Positions 16,956 to 24,476 of a stretch of DNA of 25,149 bases are shown in pieces. This DNA is from Coriobacteriia bacterium (GTDB lineage Bacteria > Actinomycetota > Coriobacteriia > Anaerosomatales > PALSA-660): the NCBI GenBank assembly GCA_030652345.1, contig JAUSAU010000074.1, forward strand, positions 1-25,149. The letters run 5' to 3'. The notes beneath the pieces are model-generated. The model was given only the letters and a program-made list of their open reading frames with translations. It did not search any database and was not told the DNA's origin. The first letter of the stretch is position 1; every line of letters begins with the position of its first letter. A program made the position numbers and the translations under genes.

Positions 16956-18455
16956 GTGACGCTGCGCCTCTACAACACGCTGTCCCGCTCGAAGGAGGAT
17001 TTCGTCCCTCGCGAGGAGGGGCGGGTCTCCATGTACGTCTGCGGCCCGACCGTCTACAACCATATCCACATCGGGAACGCGAGGACCTTCCTGTCGTTCG
17101 ACGTCATCCGACGATATCTCGAGCACCGGGGCCTTGACGTGCGCTTCGTCCAGAACATCACCGATGTGGACGACAAGATCATCAAGCAGGCGAACGAAGA
17201 GGGCGTCCCCGCTGCTGACGTCGCGCGCCGCTACGCCGACGCATTCCTGCAGGCCATGGCCGATCTGGGTGTGAAGAAGCCCACGGCCCAGCCGCGGGCC
17301 ACGGAGACGATCCCAGAGATGATCGCCATGGTCGAGCGGCTCATCGAGCGCGGGCACGCGTACGCGGTCGACGGTGACGTCTACTTCGCCGTCCGCTCCT
17401 TCGACGGGTACGGGAAGTTGTCCGGGCGCGATATCGATGAGCTCGAGGTCGGAGCCCGAGTCGCCGCAGACGAGCGCAAGAGCGATCCGCTCGACTTCGC
17501 ACTCTGGAAGGCGGCGAAGCCGGGTGAACCGCACTGGCCCTCCCCGTGGGGTGAGGGCCGTCCCGGATGGCATCTGGAGTGTTCCGTGATGTCCGAGATG
17601 GAGCTCGGCCTGCCCTTCGACATCCACGGTGGCGCGACCGACCTCATCTTCCCGCACCATGAGAACGAGATCGCGCAATCCGAGGCGGCTACGGGTACGC
17701 CGTTCGTCCGCTACTGGATGCACGGAGGTCTTCTTCAGGTCAATGCGGAGAAGATGTCGAAGTCCCTCGGGAACTTCATGCTGCTGCGCGACGTCCTGGA
17801 GTCCTATCCGGTGCCCGTGGTGCGGTTGCTCATGCTGCAGACTCACTATCGCAGCCCCCTCGACTTCTCCACCGATCGGCTTGACGAGGCACGCACCGCG
17901 TACGACCGCCTTGCCAACCTCGTGCGCACCGTGCGCTGGACGCGCAGCCAGCCCGCTCCGGGCGGCGGAGCCCCGGCGGACGACAGCGCGGCGCTTCAGA
18001 AGGCTCTGGTGGACACACGCACGCGGTTCGACGCAGACATGGACGACGATTTCAACACGGCAGGCGCGCTCGGGGCTGTGTTCGATCTGTCGCGTCAGGC
18101 CAACGGGTTCGTCTCCGCGCACCAGCGGGTGCTGTCCGTTGCCGACCTCGCCATGCTCGGTCGTGTCCAGAACGAGGTGACCGAACTGCTCTCCGTGCTC
18201 GGCGTGACGGTCGGTGAGGAGCCTGATGAGCTGGCGGAGTTGCCCGTGGAGGTCCTCGCGCTGGCCGCGGAGCTGGCGGGGTACGCGGGTTCGGATCGCG
18301 ACGCCGCCGTCGACGCACTCCTCAAAGCCCGGGCAGTGGCCCGCAGCGAGAAGAACTGGGCGCTGGCTGACGCGGTCCGCGACGGTCTGGTGCGGCTCGG
18401 CTTCACCATCGAGGACACAGCGTCAGGCGCCCGCATCGTCTATTCGCAGGCCTGA
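16956..18455 (+). CDS. cysS: Cysteinyl-tRNA synthetase
   Basis: This 499-aa class I synthetase charges tRNA-Cys. The zinc-binding Cys C29 and the HIGH-type motif appear together in CGPTVYNHIHIGNAR, the HIGH being HIGN as is frequent in CysRS. Further zinc ligands lie in WHLECSVM and in PHHENE, and the KMSKS loop is KMSKSLGN at 266-273. A helical anticodon-binding region fills the C-terminal part. The GTG start is preceded by GAGAGAAGGAACC. Together with cysE it joins cysteine synthesis to cysteine use, and rlmB starts five bases after its stop. Confidence 0.96.
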   Translation: MTLRLYNTLSRSKEDFVPREEGRVSMYVCGPTVYNHIHIGNARTFLSFDVIRRYLEHRGLDVRFVQNITDVDDKIIKQANEEGVPAADVARRYADAFLQAMADLGVKKPTAQPRATETIPEMIAMVERLIERGHAYAVDGDVYFAVRSFDGYGKLSGRDIDELEVGARVAADERKSDPLDFALWKAAKPGEPHWPSPWGEGRPGWHLECSVMSEMELGLPFDIHGGATDLIFPHHENEIAQSEAATGTPFVRYWMHGGLLQVNAEKMSKSLGNFMLLRDVLESYPVPVVRLLMLQTHYRSPLDFSTDRLDEARTAYDRLANLVRTVRWTRSQPAPGGGAPADDSAALQKALVDTRTRFDADMDDDFNTAGALGAVFDLSRQANGFVSAHQRVLSVADLAMLGRVQNEVTELLSVLGVTVGEEPDELAELPVEVLALAAELAGYAGSDRDAAVDALLKARAVARSEKNWALADAVRDGLVRLGFTIEDTASGARIVYSQA

Positions 18456-18459
18456 CGGT

Positions 18460-19197
18460 ATGGACGAGCGAGTCGAAGGGCGTAACGCGGTCACGGAACT
18501 GATGGCATCGAGCCGGGGCGTGAAGCGGCTGTTCCTGCTCGAAGGCGTCAAGCGAGGGGACCCGCTCGATTCGATCCGGCTTGCCGCCGAGCAGCGCGGT
18601 GTCCGTGCCGAGCTCGTCTCGCGCCGGGAACTCGACCGGATGAGCGAGCGGGGTGCGCATCAGGGCGTCGTCGCAGTCGTCGAACCGTTCAGGTACGCCG
18701 ATCTCCGGAAGGTGCTGGCCGGCGCCGAGGGCAAGGCGTCGAGTCTGATCATCGCGCTCGATCATGTGACGGATCCTCAGAACCTCGGGGCGGTGGTCCG
18801 GACCGCAGACGTGGTCGGGGCGGAGGGTGTGATCGTCCCCAAGGACCGGGCGGCGGCGATGACTCCGTCCGCGCTTAAGGCTGCGGCGGGCGCGGCCGAG
18901 CACGTTCCGGTGTGCCGCGAGACGAATCTGGTCCAGTCGCTCGAGCGCTGCAAGGAAGCCGGATTCTGGATCGCCGGTGCGTCCGAGAAAGCCGAGTCAG
19001 TCGCGTGGGACGCTCCGCTCGACGGGCGCCTCGTGCTCGTCATGGGCGCAGAGGGGGAGGGCCTCTCGCGCATCACCGAGCGTGCGTGTGACCTGCTCGT
19101 CCGACTACCGGTCCGCGGGCGGGTCGATTCGCTCAACGTCTCTGCAGCCACCGCGGTGCTCGCCTACGAGTGGCTGCGCCGCTGCGGCGCGGAGTGA
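18460..19197 (+). CDS. rlmB: 23S rRNA 2'-O-methyltransferase, TrmH/SpoU family (RlmB-like)
   Basis: The 245-aa protein has an N-terminal L30e-like substrate-recognition domain (EGRNAVTELMAS, HQGVVAVVEPF) and a C-terminal SPOUT domain. All three SpoU motifs are present: DPQNLGAVVRTA (105-116, with N108 and R114), GAEGEGLSR (196-204) and SLNVSAATAVLAYE (224-237). These make the knotted SAM pocket. By family and by its place after cysS it is the YacO/RlmB type, methylating a ribose in 23S rRNA (G2251 in E. coli), although specificity within the family cannot be proved from sequence. The mrnC (Mini-III) gene found between cysS and rlmB in Firmicutes is absent here. yacP starts four bases after the stop. 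Confidence 0.92.
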   Translation: MDERVEGRNAVTELMASSRGVKRLFLLEGVKRGDPLDSIRLAAEQRGVRAELVSRRELDRMSERGAHQGVVAVVEPFRYADLRKVLAGAEGKASSLIIALDHVTDPQNLGAVVRTADVVGAEGVIVPKDRAAAMTPSALKAAAGAAEHVPVCRETNLVQSLERCKEAGFWIAGASEKAESVAWDAPLDGRLVLVMGAEGEGLSRITERACDLLVRLPVRGRVDSLNVSAATAVLAYEWLRRCGAE

Positions 19198-19201
19198 CGC
19201 C

Positions 19202-19702
19202 GTGCGCCGACTGATCATCGACGGGTACAACGTCCTGCGGTCCGCCTCGCGCTACGCGGAGTTCGCATCCGACAGCCTCGACGAGGCGCGGGAGCGACTG
19301 ATCGCCGATCTGGGCTCGCGGGTCGTCGAAGGCCAGTCGGTGACCGTCGTCTTCGACGGCGCGGGGAACCCCGGATCCGATGGCACGCCGCTCATCTCGG
19401 GCGGAGTGACGGTCATATTCTCGCCCTGCGGCGTGGAGGCGGATACGGTCATCGAAAGGCTCGCGGCTGAAGCGCGTCTTAATCAGGATGAAACGCTGAT
19501 TGTGACATCCGATACCGCAACACGATGGACTGCCCTCGGCGGTGCCGTGACCGTGCTCCGTTCGTCGACGTTCGGTGATGAGCTGACGGAGGATGAGGCT
19601 GATTGGCGTGAGCACGCTGCACCTGACAGACGGCGCGCTACGGTGGACCAGCGGCTCGACTCGGTGACGAAGGCGAGAATGCTGAGGATGCGACGCGGGT
19701 AG
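19202..19702 (+). CDS. NYN-domain ribonuclease, YacP/Rae1 family
   Basis: This 166-aa protein is a PIN-like NYN domain. The acidic catalytic residues are visible in LIIDGYNVLR (first Asp near residue 6), VVFDGAGNP, GVEADTVIERL and LIVTSDTATR. Relatives include B. subtilis Rae1 (YacP), an endoribonuclease that enters the ribosome A site and cleaves mRNA during translation. The target in this organism is not known. The GTG start lies four bases after rlmB, indicating translational coupling, and the order rlmB-yacP-sigH is the Firmicutes order. A hairpin shortly after the stop marks a likely end of this operon. Confidence 0.9.
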   Translation: MRRLIIDGYNVLRSASRYAEFASDSLDEARERLIADLGSRVVEGQSVTVVFDGAGNPGSDGTPLISGGVTVIFSPCGVEADTVIERLAAEARLNQDETLIVTSDTATRWTALGGAVTVLRSSTFGDELTEDEADWREHAAPDRRRATVDQRLDSVTKARMLRMRRG

Positions 19703-19712
19703 TCGAACCATT

Positions 19713-19730
19713 CGGTGATTCCCGTCACCG
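19713..19730 (+). terminator. Possible terminator after yacP
   Basis: CGGTGA (19713-19718) and TCACCG (19725-19730) pair around a six-base loop, 10 bases after the yacP stop; CCATTTCAG follows. It is short, so termination may be partial. Confidence 0.4.
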
Positions 19731-19762
19731 CCATTTCAGATGACCTTATGTTAGCGCGAGCG

Positions 19763-19791
19763 TTGACGACCCCATGACACAGGAGTAGCGT
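19763..19791 (+). promoter_or_regulatory. Probable promoter of sigH
   Basis: TTGACG (19763-19768) and TAGCGT (19786-19791) have the ideal 17-base spacing. The -35 box is five out of six to consensus. It lies 83 bases before the sigH start, giving the sigma factor its own promoter in addition to any read-through. Confidence 0.6.
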
Positions 19792-19873
19792 CGGGTGCGG
19801 TCAGGGCCTTCCGGGGTGGAGCCCGACTGCAAAAAGCTTCTCACGCGTACCATTCCTGCCGGGGAGGTCAATC

Positions 19874-20515
19874 GTGAGCACGTACGTGGGATTGTCACGT
19901 CGTTCTCAAGGCGACGAGATCAGCCTGATCATGGCTGCACAGGCCGGTGACGAGGGTGCTTCAGCGACCCTCGTGACCAAGTACCGCAGCTTCGTCCGTT
20001 GCAAGGCCCGCTCGTATTTTCTGGCGGGCGCGGATCGCGACGATGTCATCCAGGAGGGCATGATCGGCCTGTACAAGGCGATCCGTGACTTCCGTCCCGA
20101 GCGACAGACCTCGTTCCGCTCTTTCGCCGAGTTGTGCGTCACGCGTCAGCTCATCACGGCGATCAAGACGGCGAGCCGCCAGAAGCACACACCGCTCAAC
20201 ACGTACATCTCGCTCCAGCGCCCTGCGACGATGGAGGAAGAGGGCGATCGCGTCCTTTCTGAGATCCTCTCGGCGCGCGAGATCTGCGATCCCGCGGAGG
20301 TCGTCATCAACGCGTGGGAGGCGGCGAGCATCAAGGCCGGATTCACCGAGGCGCTCTCGTCCTTCGAGTCGGACGTCTTGCGGCTCTACGTCAACGGCCA
20401 GTCCTACTGCGAGATCGCCGAGCGCCTCGGCCGCCATCCGAAGGCGGTCGACAACGCGCTGCAGCGCGTGAAGCGCAAGGTGGAGATCCAGATCCAGCGC
20501 TGCAGATTGTGCTGA
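19874..20515 (+). CDS. sigH: RNA polymerase sigma factor SigH (Spo0H type)
   Basis: This 213-aa sigma-70 family member closely resembles the B. subtilis SigH class. Region 2 contains FVRCKARSYFLAGADRDDVIQEGMIGLYKAIRDF and the segment FRSFAELCVTRQLITAIKTASRQKH, both typical of SigH. Region 4 is a helix-turn-helix, SYCEIAERLGRHPKAVDNALQRVKRKVE. It lacks sigma regions 1 and 3 of housekeeping factors. In Bacilli it drives transition-state, competence and early sporulation genes; in this lineage its regulon is unknown. The GTG start follows GGGGAGG by six bases. In Firmicutes it is followed by rpmG-secE-nusG; here a tRNA gene and accessory genes follow. Confidence 0.94.
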   Translation: MSTYVGLSRRSQGDEISLIMAAQAGDEGASATLVTKYRSFVRCKARSYFLAGADRDDVIQEGMIGLYKAIRDFRPERQTSFRSFAELCVTRQLITAIKTASRQKHTPLNTYISLQRPATMEEEGDRVLSEILSAREICDPAEVVINAWEAASIKAGFTEALSSFESDVLRLYVNGQSYCEIAERLGRHPKAVDNALQRVKRKVEIQIQRCRLC

Positions 20516-20542
20516 CACCTCCGGTCGGCGTTTGCGTAGAAT
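20512..20542 (+). promoter_or_regulatory. Possible promoter of tRNA-Thr(TGT)
   Basis: CTGACA (20512-20517, overlapping the sigH stop) and TAGAAT (20537-20542) are separated by 19 bases, slightly long. The -10 box ends ten bases before the tRNA. Confidence 0.4.
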
Positions 20543-20551
20543 GGTGCGCGC

Positions 20552-20627
20552 GCCGGCGTAGCTCAGTTGGCAGAGCAATCGCCTTGTAAGCGATAGGTCG
20601 GGGGTTCGAGTCCCCCTGCCGGCTCCA
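20552..20627 (+). tRNA. tRNA-Thr (anticodon TGT)
   Basis: This is a 76-base cloverleaf. GCCGGCG pairs with TGCCGGC (one G-T pair), the anticodon stem ATCGC/GCGAT holds the loop CTTGTAA with anticodon TGT at 20585-20587, the T-arm is GGGGGTTCGAGTCCCCC, and CCA is encoded at 20625-20627. Confidence 0.96.
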
Positions 20628-20633
20628 CGTTCT

Positions 20634-20681
20634 CACACGAAGCAGGGCCCGTCGCCACGGCGACGGGCCCTGCTTCGTGTG
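20634..20681. terminator. 23-bp perfect palindrome between convergent units
   Basis: Arms 20634-20656 and 20659-20681 are perfectly complementary around AC. It begins seven bases after tRNA-Thr and ends 15 bases before the stop of the leftward cyclase gene, so it fits a shared, bidirectional terminator. Neither side has a T-tract. Confidence 0.7.
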
Positions 20682-20696
20682 TACCGGGTTCGACCG

Positions 20697-22235
20697 TCAG
20701 CCCTCGTCATCCGGATGTGGAGGCCGCGCCTGCTGGTCGGCTCGCCAGAGGATCTCGACGACCTCGACCTCCTCGACGATGTTCTTGAGTCGGAACTGAC
20801 CATGGGAGACGGCGCCGAACGCGGGCTCGCCGCCCGCCCTCTCAAGAACCAGTCGCGAGGTGAAGACCTGACCGCCGTCCGCGAGACTCATGATCCGGGC
20901 TGCGAGGTTCAGAGCGTCCCCGAGGAAGGGCTTGCCGCCCCGATCCAGCACCACCTCGCCGATGGCGGCGCCCGCACGGATCAACACGGCTTCCTCGCCC
21001 GGTCTCCTCGCGTTGTAGGCCGCGAGTACCTGCTGCATCTCGGCGGCGGCCGCGAGAGCCTCAGCCGGCGTCGCGAACGAGGCCAGCAGCCCGTCCCCGC
21101 CGGTCGACTTGCCCTTGCCGCCATGCTGCGCGATCACGGGCAGGAGCAGGTCGCGGTGTCGCTGGACGAGCTTCGCCGTCTCGGTGCTCCCGAGCTCCTG
21201 TGTGAGGCGCGAGAACGACTTCATGTCGGTGATGAGGACGGTGCTGGAGACCGTATGCTTGCTCGCGAGCTCCTCTTCAGCTGACGAGATCATGCGCAGG
21301 AGTTCGTCGACGTCGGCATCGTCCGAGGCGGTGGGCGCCTCTACGACGGTCGGTGTGAACAGGAACTCGGAAGCCGCCGCACAGCCCGCGGCGACGAGCA
21401 GAGCGATGGTCGCCGCGAGCGCCATGTCACCCACGCCCACCGGGCCGGAGAACGCGAGCATCGCGGCTGCGGAGATCGCTGCCGTCGCCGCGACACCGAC
21501 CGCGACCGCCACGAACGCGAACGGGACGCGGCGCTTGTCGCGCACCGGACGACGCAGAAGGCCGGCCGCGGCGGCGCCGATCGCCCAGGCGAACGGCTGC
21601 GCGGCGAAGACGGCGATGTCCCGCAGTCCGGTGAGCGTCGAGAGCGCCTTCGGGACCGAGATGCGCTCAAGGGCGGGCGCCAGCCACCCGAACGACAGCG
21701 GCGCAGTGATGAGCCGCAGGTGCGCCAGGTCGACGAGCGGCGGCTGACCGCCACCCGTCGCGATCACACCGATCCGGTCGAATCCGAACGTGAGCCCCGC
21801 GCCCTGGATGACCATACAGGCGACGAACGCGGCGATGGCGCCTTCACTCGCGCCGAGGAGGTAGCCCGCCAGGGCGGCGACGGCCCATTCGGCTCGCAGG
21901 AGCGTCGCGACGAAGCCGAGCGCGATCACCAGGAACGCGCGCCCCTGGGACTCGCTGAGGAACGTGATGGCGCTGAAGCCGAGAGCGAGGAACACCGCTC
22001 CGGCGATGACATCGCCGGCAAGCAACGGGACGCCGAGTGCGAGCAGGAAGACGAGAACCCCGGCGCCCGGGGCGAAGAGGCCGAGTGCTCCCACCGTGAA
22101 GGCGAGCGCACCCGATATGGCGGTCGGGAAGAAGCCGAGCGCGGCCAGGCCCAGGAAGGTGGCACCGGCGAATGCGATCGCGCGCAGCCATGGGAGCGCT
22201 GCTTCGTTGCGCCGATGATACGAAGCCTTCTTCAC
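20697..22235 (-). CDS. Membrane-bound class III adenylate/guanylate cyclase
   Basis: The 512-aa protein has a long hydrophobic N-terminal half (about ten helices, residues 15-295, Ala/Gly-rich) joined to a C-terminal class III cyclase domain. The metal-binding Asp are D337 (LITDMKSFSRL) and D381 (GGDGLLASF). D440 (FLGDALNLAARI) is the base-recognition position, and N443 and R447 are the transition-state residues. The Lys usually found four residues before the second Asp is Ser here (S377), with Lys one position earlier (K376), so purine selectivity is uncertain. It probably makes cAMP from ATP at the membrane. The start is a GTG with AGGGG upstream at a wide gap. No HAMP linker is evident; the membrane part could sense a ligand or lipid state. 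Confidence 0.9.
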   Translation of the reverse strand: MKKASYHRRNEAALPWLRAIAFAGATFLGLAALGFFPTAISGALAFTVGALGLFAPGAGVLVFLLALGVPLLAGDVIAGAVFLALGFSAITFLSESQGRAFLVIALGFVATLLRAEWAVAALAGYLLGASEGAIAAFVACMVIQGAGLTFGFDRIGVIATGGGQPPLVDLAHLRLITAPLSFGWLAPALERISVPKALSTLTGLRDIAVFAAQPFAWAIGAAAAGLLRRPVRDKRRVPFAFVAVAVGVAATAAISAAAMLAFSGPVGVGDMALAATIALLVAAGCAAASEFLFTPTVVEAPTASDDADVDELLRMISSAEEELASKHTVSSTVLITDMKSFSRLTQELGSTETAKLVQRHRDLLLPVIAQHGGKGKSTGGDGLLASFATPAEALAAAAEMQQVLAAYNARRPGEEAVLIRAGAAIGEVVLDRGGKPFLGDALNLAARIMSLADGGQVFTSRLVLERAGGEPAFGAVSHGQFRLKNIVEEVEVVEILWRADQQARPPHPDDEG

Positions 22236-22283
22236 GTGCCTGGCACCCCTTTCACGAATGCTCGCGCTTCTGCGCGTGGGAAT

Positions 22284-23036
22284 CTACCGCAGACCGACCG
22301 TGAGTATCCGGAGCCCGTCGAGCGACCCGTCGTGCAGGTATGCGATCGCGGCTACGCTCGCCCAGCCCACGATGCACATGAGCAGCCCCGCAGCCGCCTC
22401 CACGAGGCGGCGGTCACGCGCTTCCCGTTCGCCGGTGAAGGCAAGGATGAGACGCGGCAGGAACGGCAGGGCGACGAGTGCGGGATGGATCAGCGCCACG
22501 GCGAAGGCGCTGCCGCGTTCGACGATGCCGCCCATTCGCGCCGCGTCGAGTCGCAGAAGTCGCCCCTTCTCGACACCCAGAACCGCATTTACCGTCTCGA
22601 ACACGAAGATCGAGCCGAGCAGCATGACTGTGAGCAGAGCGCACAGCATCGCGAGGTCGACGGTAGGCATCGAGATGCCGAAGACGGTTCCGGTGCCGAC
22701 GGTCGTCCATCGTCCGGCGACCCACACGATCAGTGCTATCGAGAGCATGTGCAGCGCCTGATCCATGACGAACGTGAAGAGCCCGCGAGTGCGCGTGTGC
22801 AGGTAGGTTGTGATGGTGATGCGCTCGATGACCAGATGCAGGCCCGTGACGAGGACCGCAGGCGCCCAGTCGAAGCGCAGTGTTCCGATGAGGACCGCGA
22901 TCGTCGCCGCCCCCACGATGAGGGTATGCAGGATGAGCCCGGGGATGCCGTCACGCTTCGCGACGACCAGCCGGCCCGGCTGCAGCAGGAAGTCCCCGAG
23001 AAGGTGCCCGAGATACAGCTGGAGGAACAGCTCCAT
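22284..23036 (-). CDS. DUF3307-type membrane protein
   Basis: This 250-aa polytopic protein starts with ELFLQLYLGHLLGDFLLQP, the conserved opening of the DUF3307 family with its His and Asp (GHLLGDF) near the membrane surface. HTLIVGAATIAVL and LVTGLHLVIERI follow. Roughly six to seven transmembrane helices are expected. The family has no firm function, though some members lie beside phage-like or restriction genes. The start at 23036 (complement) has a GGGGAG site five bases upstream; a longer frame to 23066 would add ten poorly conserved residues. It lies 48 bases upstream of the cyclase gene on the same strand, so the two may form an operon. Confidence 0.8.
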   Translation of the reverse strand: MELFLQLYLGHLLGDFLLQPGRLVVAKRDGIPGLILHTLIVGAATIAVLIGTLRFDWAPAVLVTGLHLVIERITITTYLHTRTRGLFTFVMDQALHMLSIALIVWVAGRWTTVGTGTVFGISMPTVDLAMLCALLTVMLLGSIFVFETVNAVLGVEKGRLLRLDAARMGGIVERGSAFAVALIHPALVALPFLPRLILAFTGEREARDRRLVEAAAGLLMCIVGWASVAAIAYLHDGSLDGLRILTVGLR

Positions 23037-23226
23037 GAACTCCCCGTCCCATCGTCGCACTCCCATTGTGCACCATATCCGATGACGGGTGGTCGCGCGC
23101 GCGTCCCGGTCGTGTTGCGAACGGGTCTGTGTTCTCCATCACGGAGTCGATCCCGCCCGGCGCATGATCCGTGAGGTCGGCGCACGCGGGTCCCGGATAC
23201 GGGTACCTACGGCACAACCGCCACGC

Positions 23227-23232
23227 TATGAT
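23227..23232 (+). promoter_or_regulatory. Possible -10 box for the cNMP-binding protein gene
   Basis: TATGAT lies 24 bases before the ATG, in the 219-base gap between divergent genes. A fitting -35 box is not seen, and this gap otherwise holds no recognisable gene. Confidence 0.35.
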
Positions 23233-23255
23233 GGTTCCGATGAGGAGGGACGCAC

Positions 23256-23669
23256 ATGTCGCATGAAGCATTCCTGTCCAAGGTGCCGCTGTTCTCCAAC
23301 TGCAGCCCCGCGGAGATCGCCGCGATAGCGGCCGTCGCGCAGGAGCATGCGTACGCGGCGGGGCAGATCATCGTCACTCAGGGCACTCCCGGCCAGGCCT
23401 TCTACATGGTCTTGTCGGGTCGGGTCGAGATCCTGCGCGACAACAGTTCGCTGGGCACGTTCGGTACAGGTGACTTCTTCGGGGAGATGTCCCTGCTCGA
23501 CCAGGCCCCGCGCTCCGCTACGATCCGGGCCGTGGATCCGACGAACTGCCTCATGTTGTCCAGCTGGGACTTCAAGGCGCTTCTCGAGCAGCACCCGTCG
23601 ATCGCGGTAAAGCTTCTCGAGGTGTTGAGCCGGCGCCTGCGCGTCGCAGACGAGCGGATGTCACGCTAG
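23256..23669 (+). CDS. Stand-alone cyclic-nucleotide-binding domain protein
   Basis: The 137-aa product is a single cNMP-binding (CRP-like beta-roll) domain with no DNA-binding or enzymatic part. The phosphate-binding cassette is canonical: FFGEMSLLDQAPRSAT, with E77 for the ribose and R86 for the phosphate. The conserved glycines and strand pattern (GQAFYMVLSGRVEIL) and a C-terminal helix (SIAVKLLEVLSRRLR) are present. It should bind cAMP or cGMP and act through partner proteins. The ATG follows GAGGAGGG by about seven bases. A class III cyclase gene lies one gene away on the other strand, suggesting a local second-messenger pair. Confidence 0.93.
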   Translation: MSHEAFLSKVPLFSNCSPAEIAAIAAVAQEHAYAAGQIIVTQGTPGQAFYMVLSGRVEILRDNSSLGTFGTGDFFGEMSLLDQAPRSATIRAVDPTNCLMLSSWDFKALLEQHPSIAVKLLEVLSRRLRVADERMSR

Positions 23670-23677
23670 CAGCGTGA
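23661..23677 (+). repeat. Intercistronic hairpin at the cNMP gene stop
   Basis: TCACGCT and AGCGTGA pair perfectly around AGC and include the TAG stop codon. It could reduce read-through or protect the upstream message; no T-tract follows. Confidence 0.4.
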
Positions 23678-23699
23678 GTCCACGAAGAGGGGGAGAGTA

Positions 23700-24323
23700 T
23701 TGAAGCTCTACGGGGGGAAGCTGCTTCAGTCCGTCGCCGGACGCATCATCGATGCGTACCTTCGTTCCGATGGCGCGACCACGATGCTGGTCACCAGTGA
23801 TTCCGATCCGTTGCGCGCATCGGGAGTCGACCTTGTCTACAATCGCGCGGGCCGCGCGGTGAGCTGCAAGGTGAAGCCGGATGCCTACTTCGGGACCGAC
23901 CCTCGGAAGATCGCCGATCAGCAGCTGGTCTTCTACCGCTGCCTGGCGAACAGCTACGCGTTCGAGACGATCTCCCACCATCTCACCCGCGAGCCGGGCT
24001 GGATGTTCAACAGCAACGCCGACGAACTCTTCTACTACTTCCTCGCCCTTGGGCAGACGGAAGACGAGATCGGGGCGCTCATGGACGAACCCGATGAGGT
24101 CTTCTTCTCCGAGCTCGCGGTCGAGCGCGATGAGCTGCACATACTGCCGCTCGAACCGCTCAGAGACTGGTTCGAGGCGAACTTCGAGCGCTACACGCCG
24201 CGCCCGGTCACGCTCGGGGACCACTCAGGCTGGTACCGGATCATACCGATATCGGATATCGATCCGACCGTGCGCGACGCGGCGGTTCGAGGCCCGATCT
24301 TCTCTCGGCTCATTCCTCGCTAG
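23700..24323 (+). CDS. Uncharacterised protein, possible PD-(D/E)XK-like fold (207 aa)
   Basis: A TTG start follows GGGGGAGAG by a few bases, only 30 bases after the cNMP-binding gene, so the two are likely cotranscribed. No family name is recognised. The first 115 residues resemble small nuclease-like folds: a helix (KLLQSVAGRIIDAYL), GVDLVYNRAG with D44, the strand AVSCKVKPD with K57 and K59, E89 in YAFETIS, then GWMFNSNADELFYYF, a segment like the Gly-Trp/Ala-Asp signature of phage-type PD-(D/E)XK proteins. The usual acidic residue two before the Lys is Ser (S55), so an active nuclease is doubtful. The second half is acidic (DEPDEVFFSELAVERDEL) and ends in a short basic tail. There is no signal peptide or membrane helix. 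Confidence 0.72.
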   Translation: MKLYGGKLLQSVAGRIIDAYLRSDGATTMLVTSDSDPLRASGVDLVYNRAGRAVSCKVKPDAYFGTDPRKIADQQLVFYRCLANSYAFETISHHLTREPGWMFNSNADELFYYFLALGQTEDEIGALMDEPDEVFFSELAVERDELHILPLEPLRDWFEANFERYTPRPVTLGDHSGWYRIIPISDIDPTVRDAAVRGPIFSRLIPR

Positions 24324-24388
24324 TCCTTCGGGGTATACTGCCTCAGCCTGGACTGGTGTTATGGATACGCCCGGTGGCGTTGCCGCCG

Positions 24389-24417
24389 TTGACACGGCCT
24401 CTGCCGCGTCGTAGTAT
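24389..24417 (+). promoter_or_regulatory. Strong promoter P1 of the tRNA-tuf cluster
   Basis: TTGACA (24389-24394) and TAGTAT (24412-24417) have exactly 17 bases between them. This is the best consensus promoter in the window and lies 59 bases before tRNA-Tyr. Confidence 0.75.
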
Positions 24418-24444
24418 TCACTCGCCTTTTCGCAGGGTGGCAAC

Positions 24445-24476
24445 TTGACATCGCGAATACGGCTTTTTGTTTGTAT
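24445..24476 (+). promoter_or_regulatory. Possible second promoter P2 of the tRNA-tuf cluster
   Basis: A perfect TTGACA at 24445-24450 is followed by a T-rich stretch. The -10 box is ambiguous: TTTGTT (24467-24472, 16-base spacer) or TTGTAT (24471-24476, 20-base spacer). Transcription would start very near or inside tRNA-Tyr, so it may be weak or mis-assigned. Confidence 0.35.

Noticed and set aside
16539..18122. 527-codon open frame on the minus strand
   Set aside because: It is antisense to cysE and cysS, both confirmed by motifs.
21720..23174. 484-codon open frame on the plus strand
   Set aside because: It covers the cyclase and DUF3307 genes in reverse; its sequence is a Glu/Arg/Asp-rich shadow with no recognisable domain.
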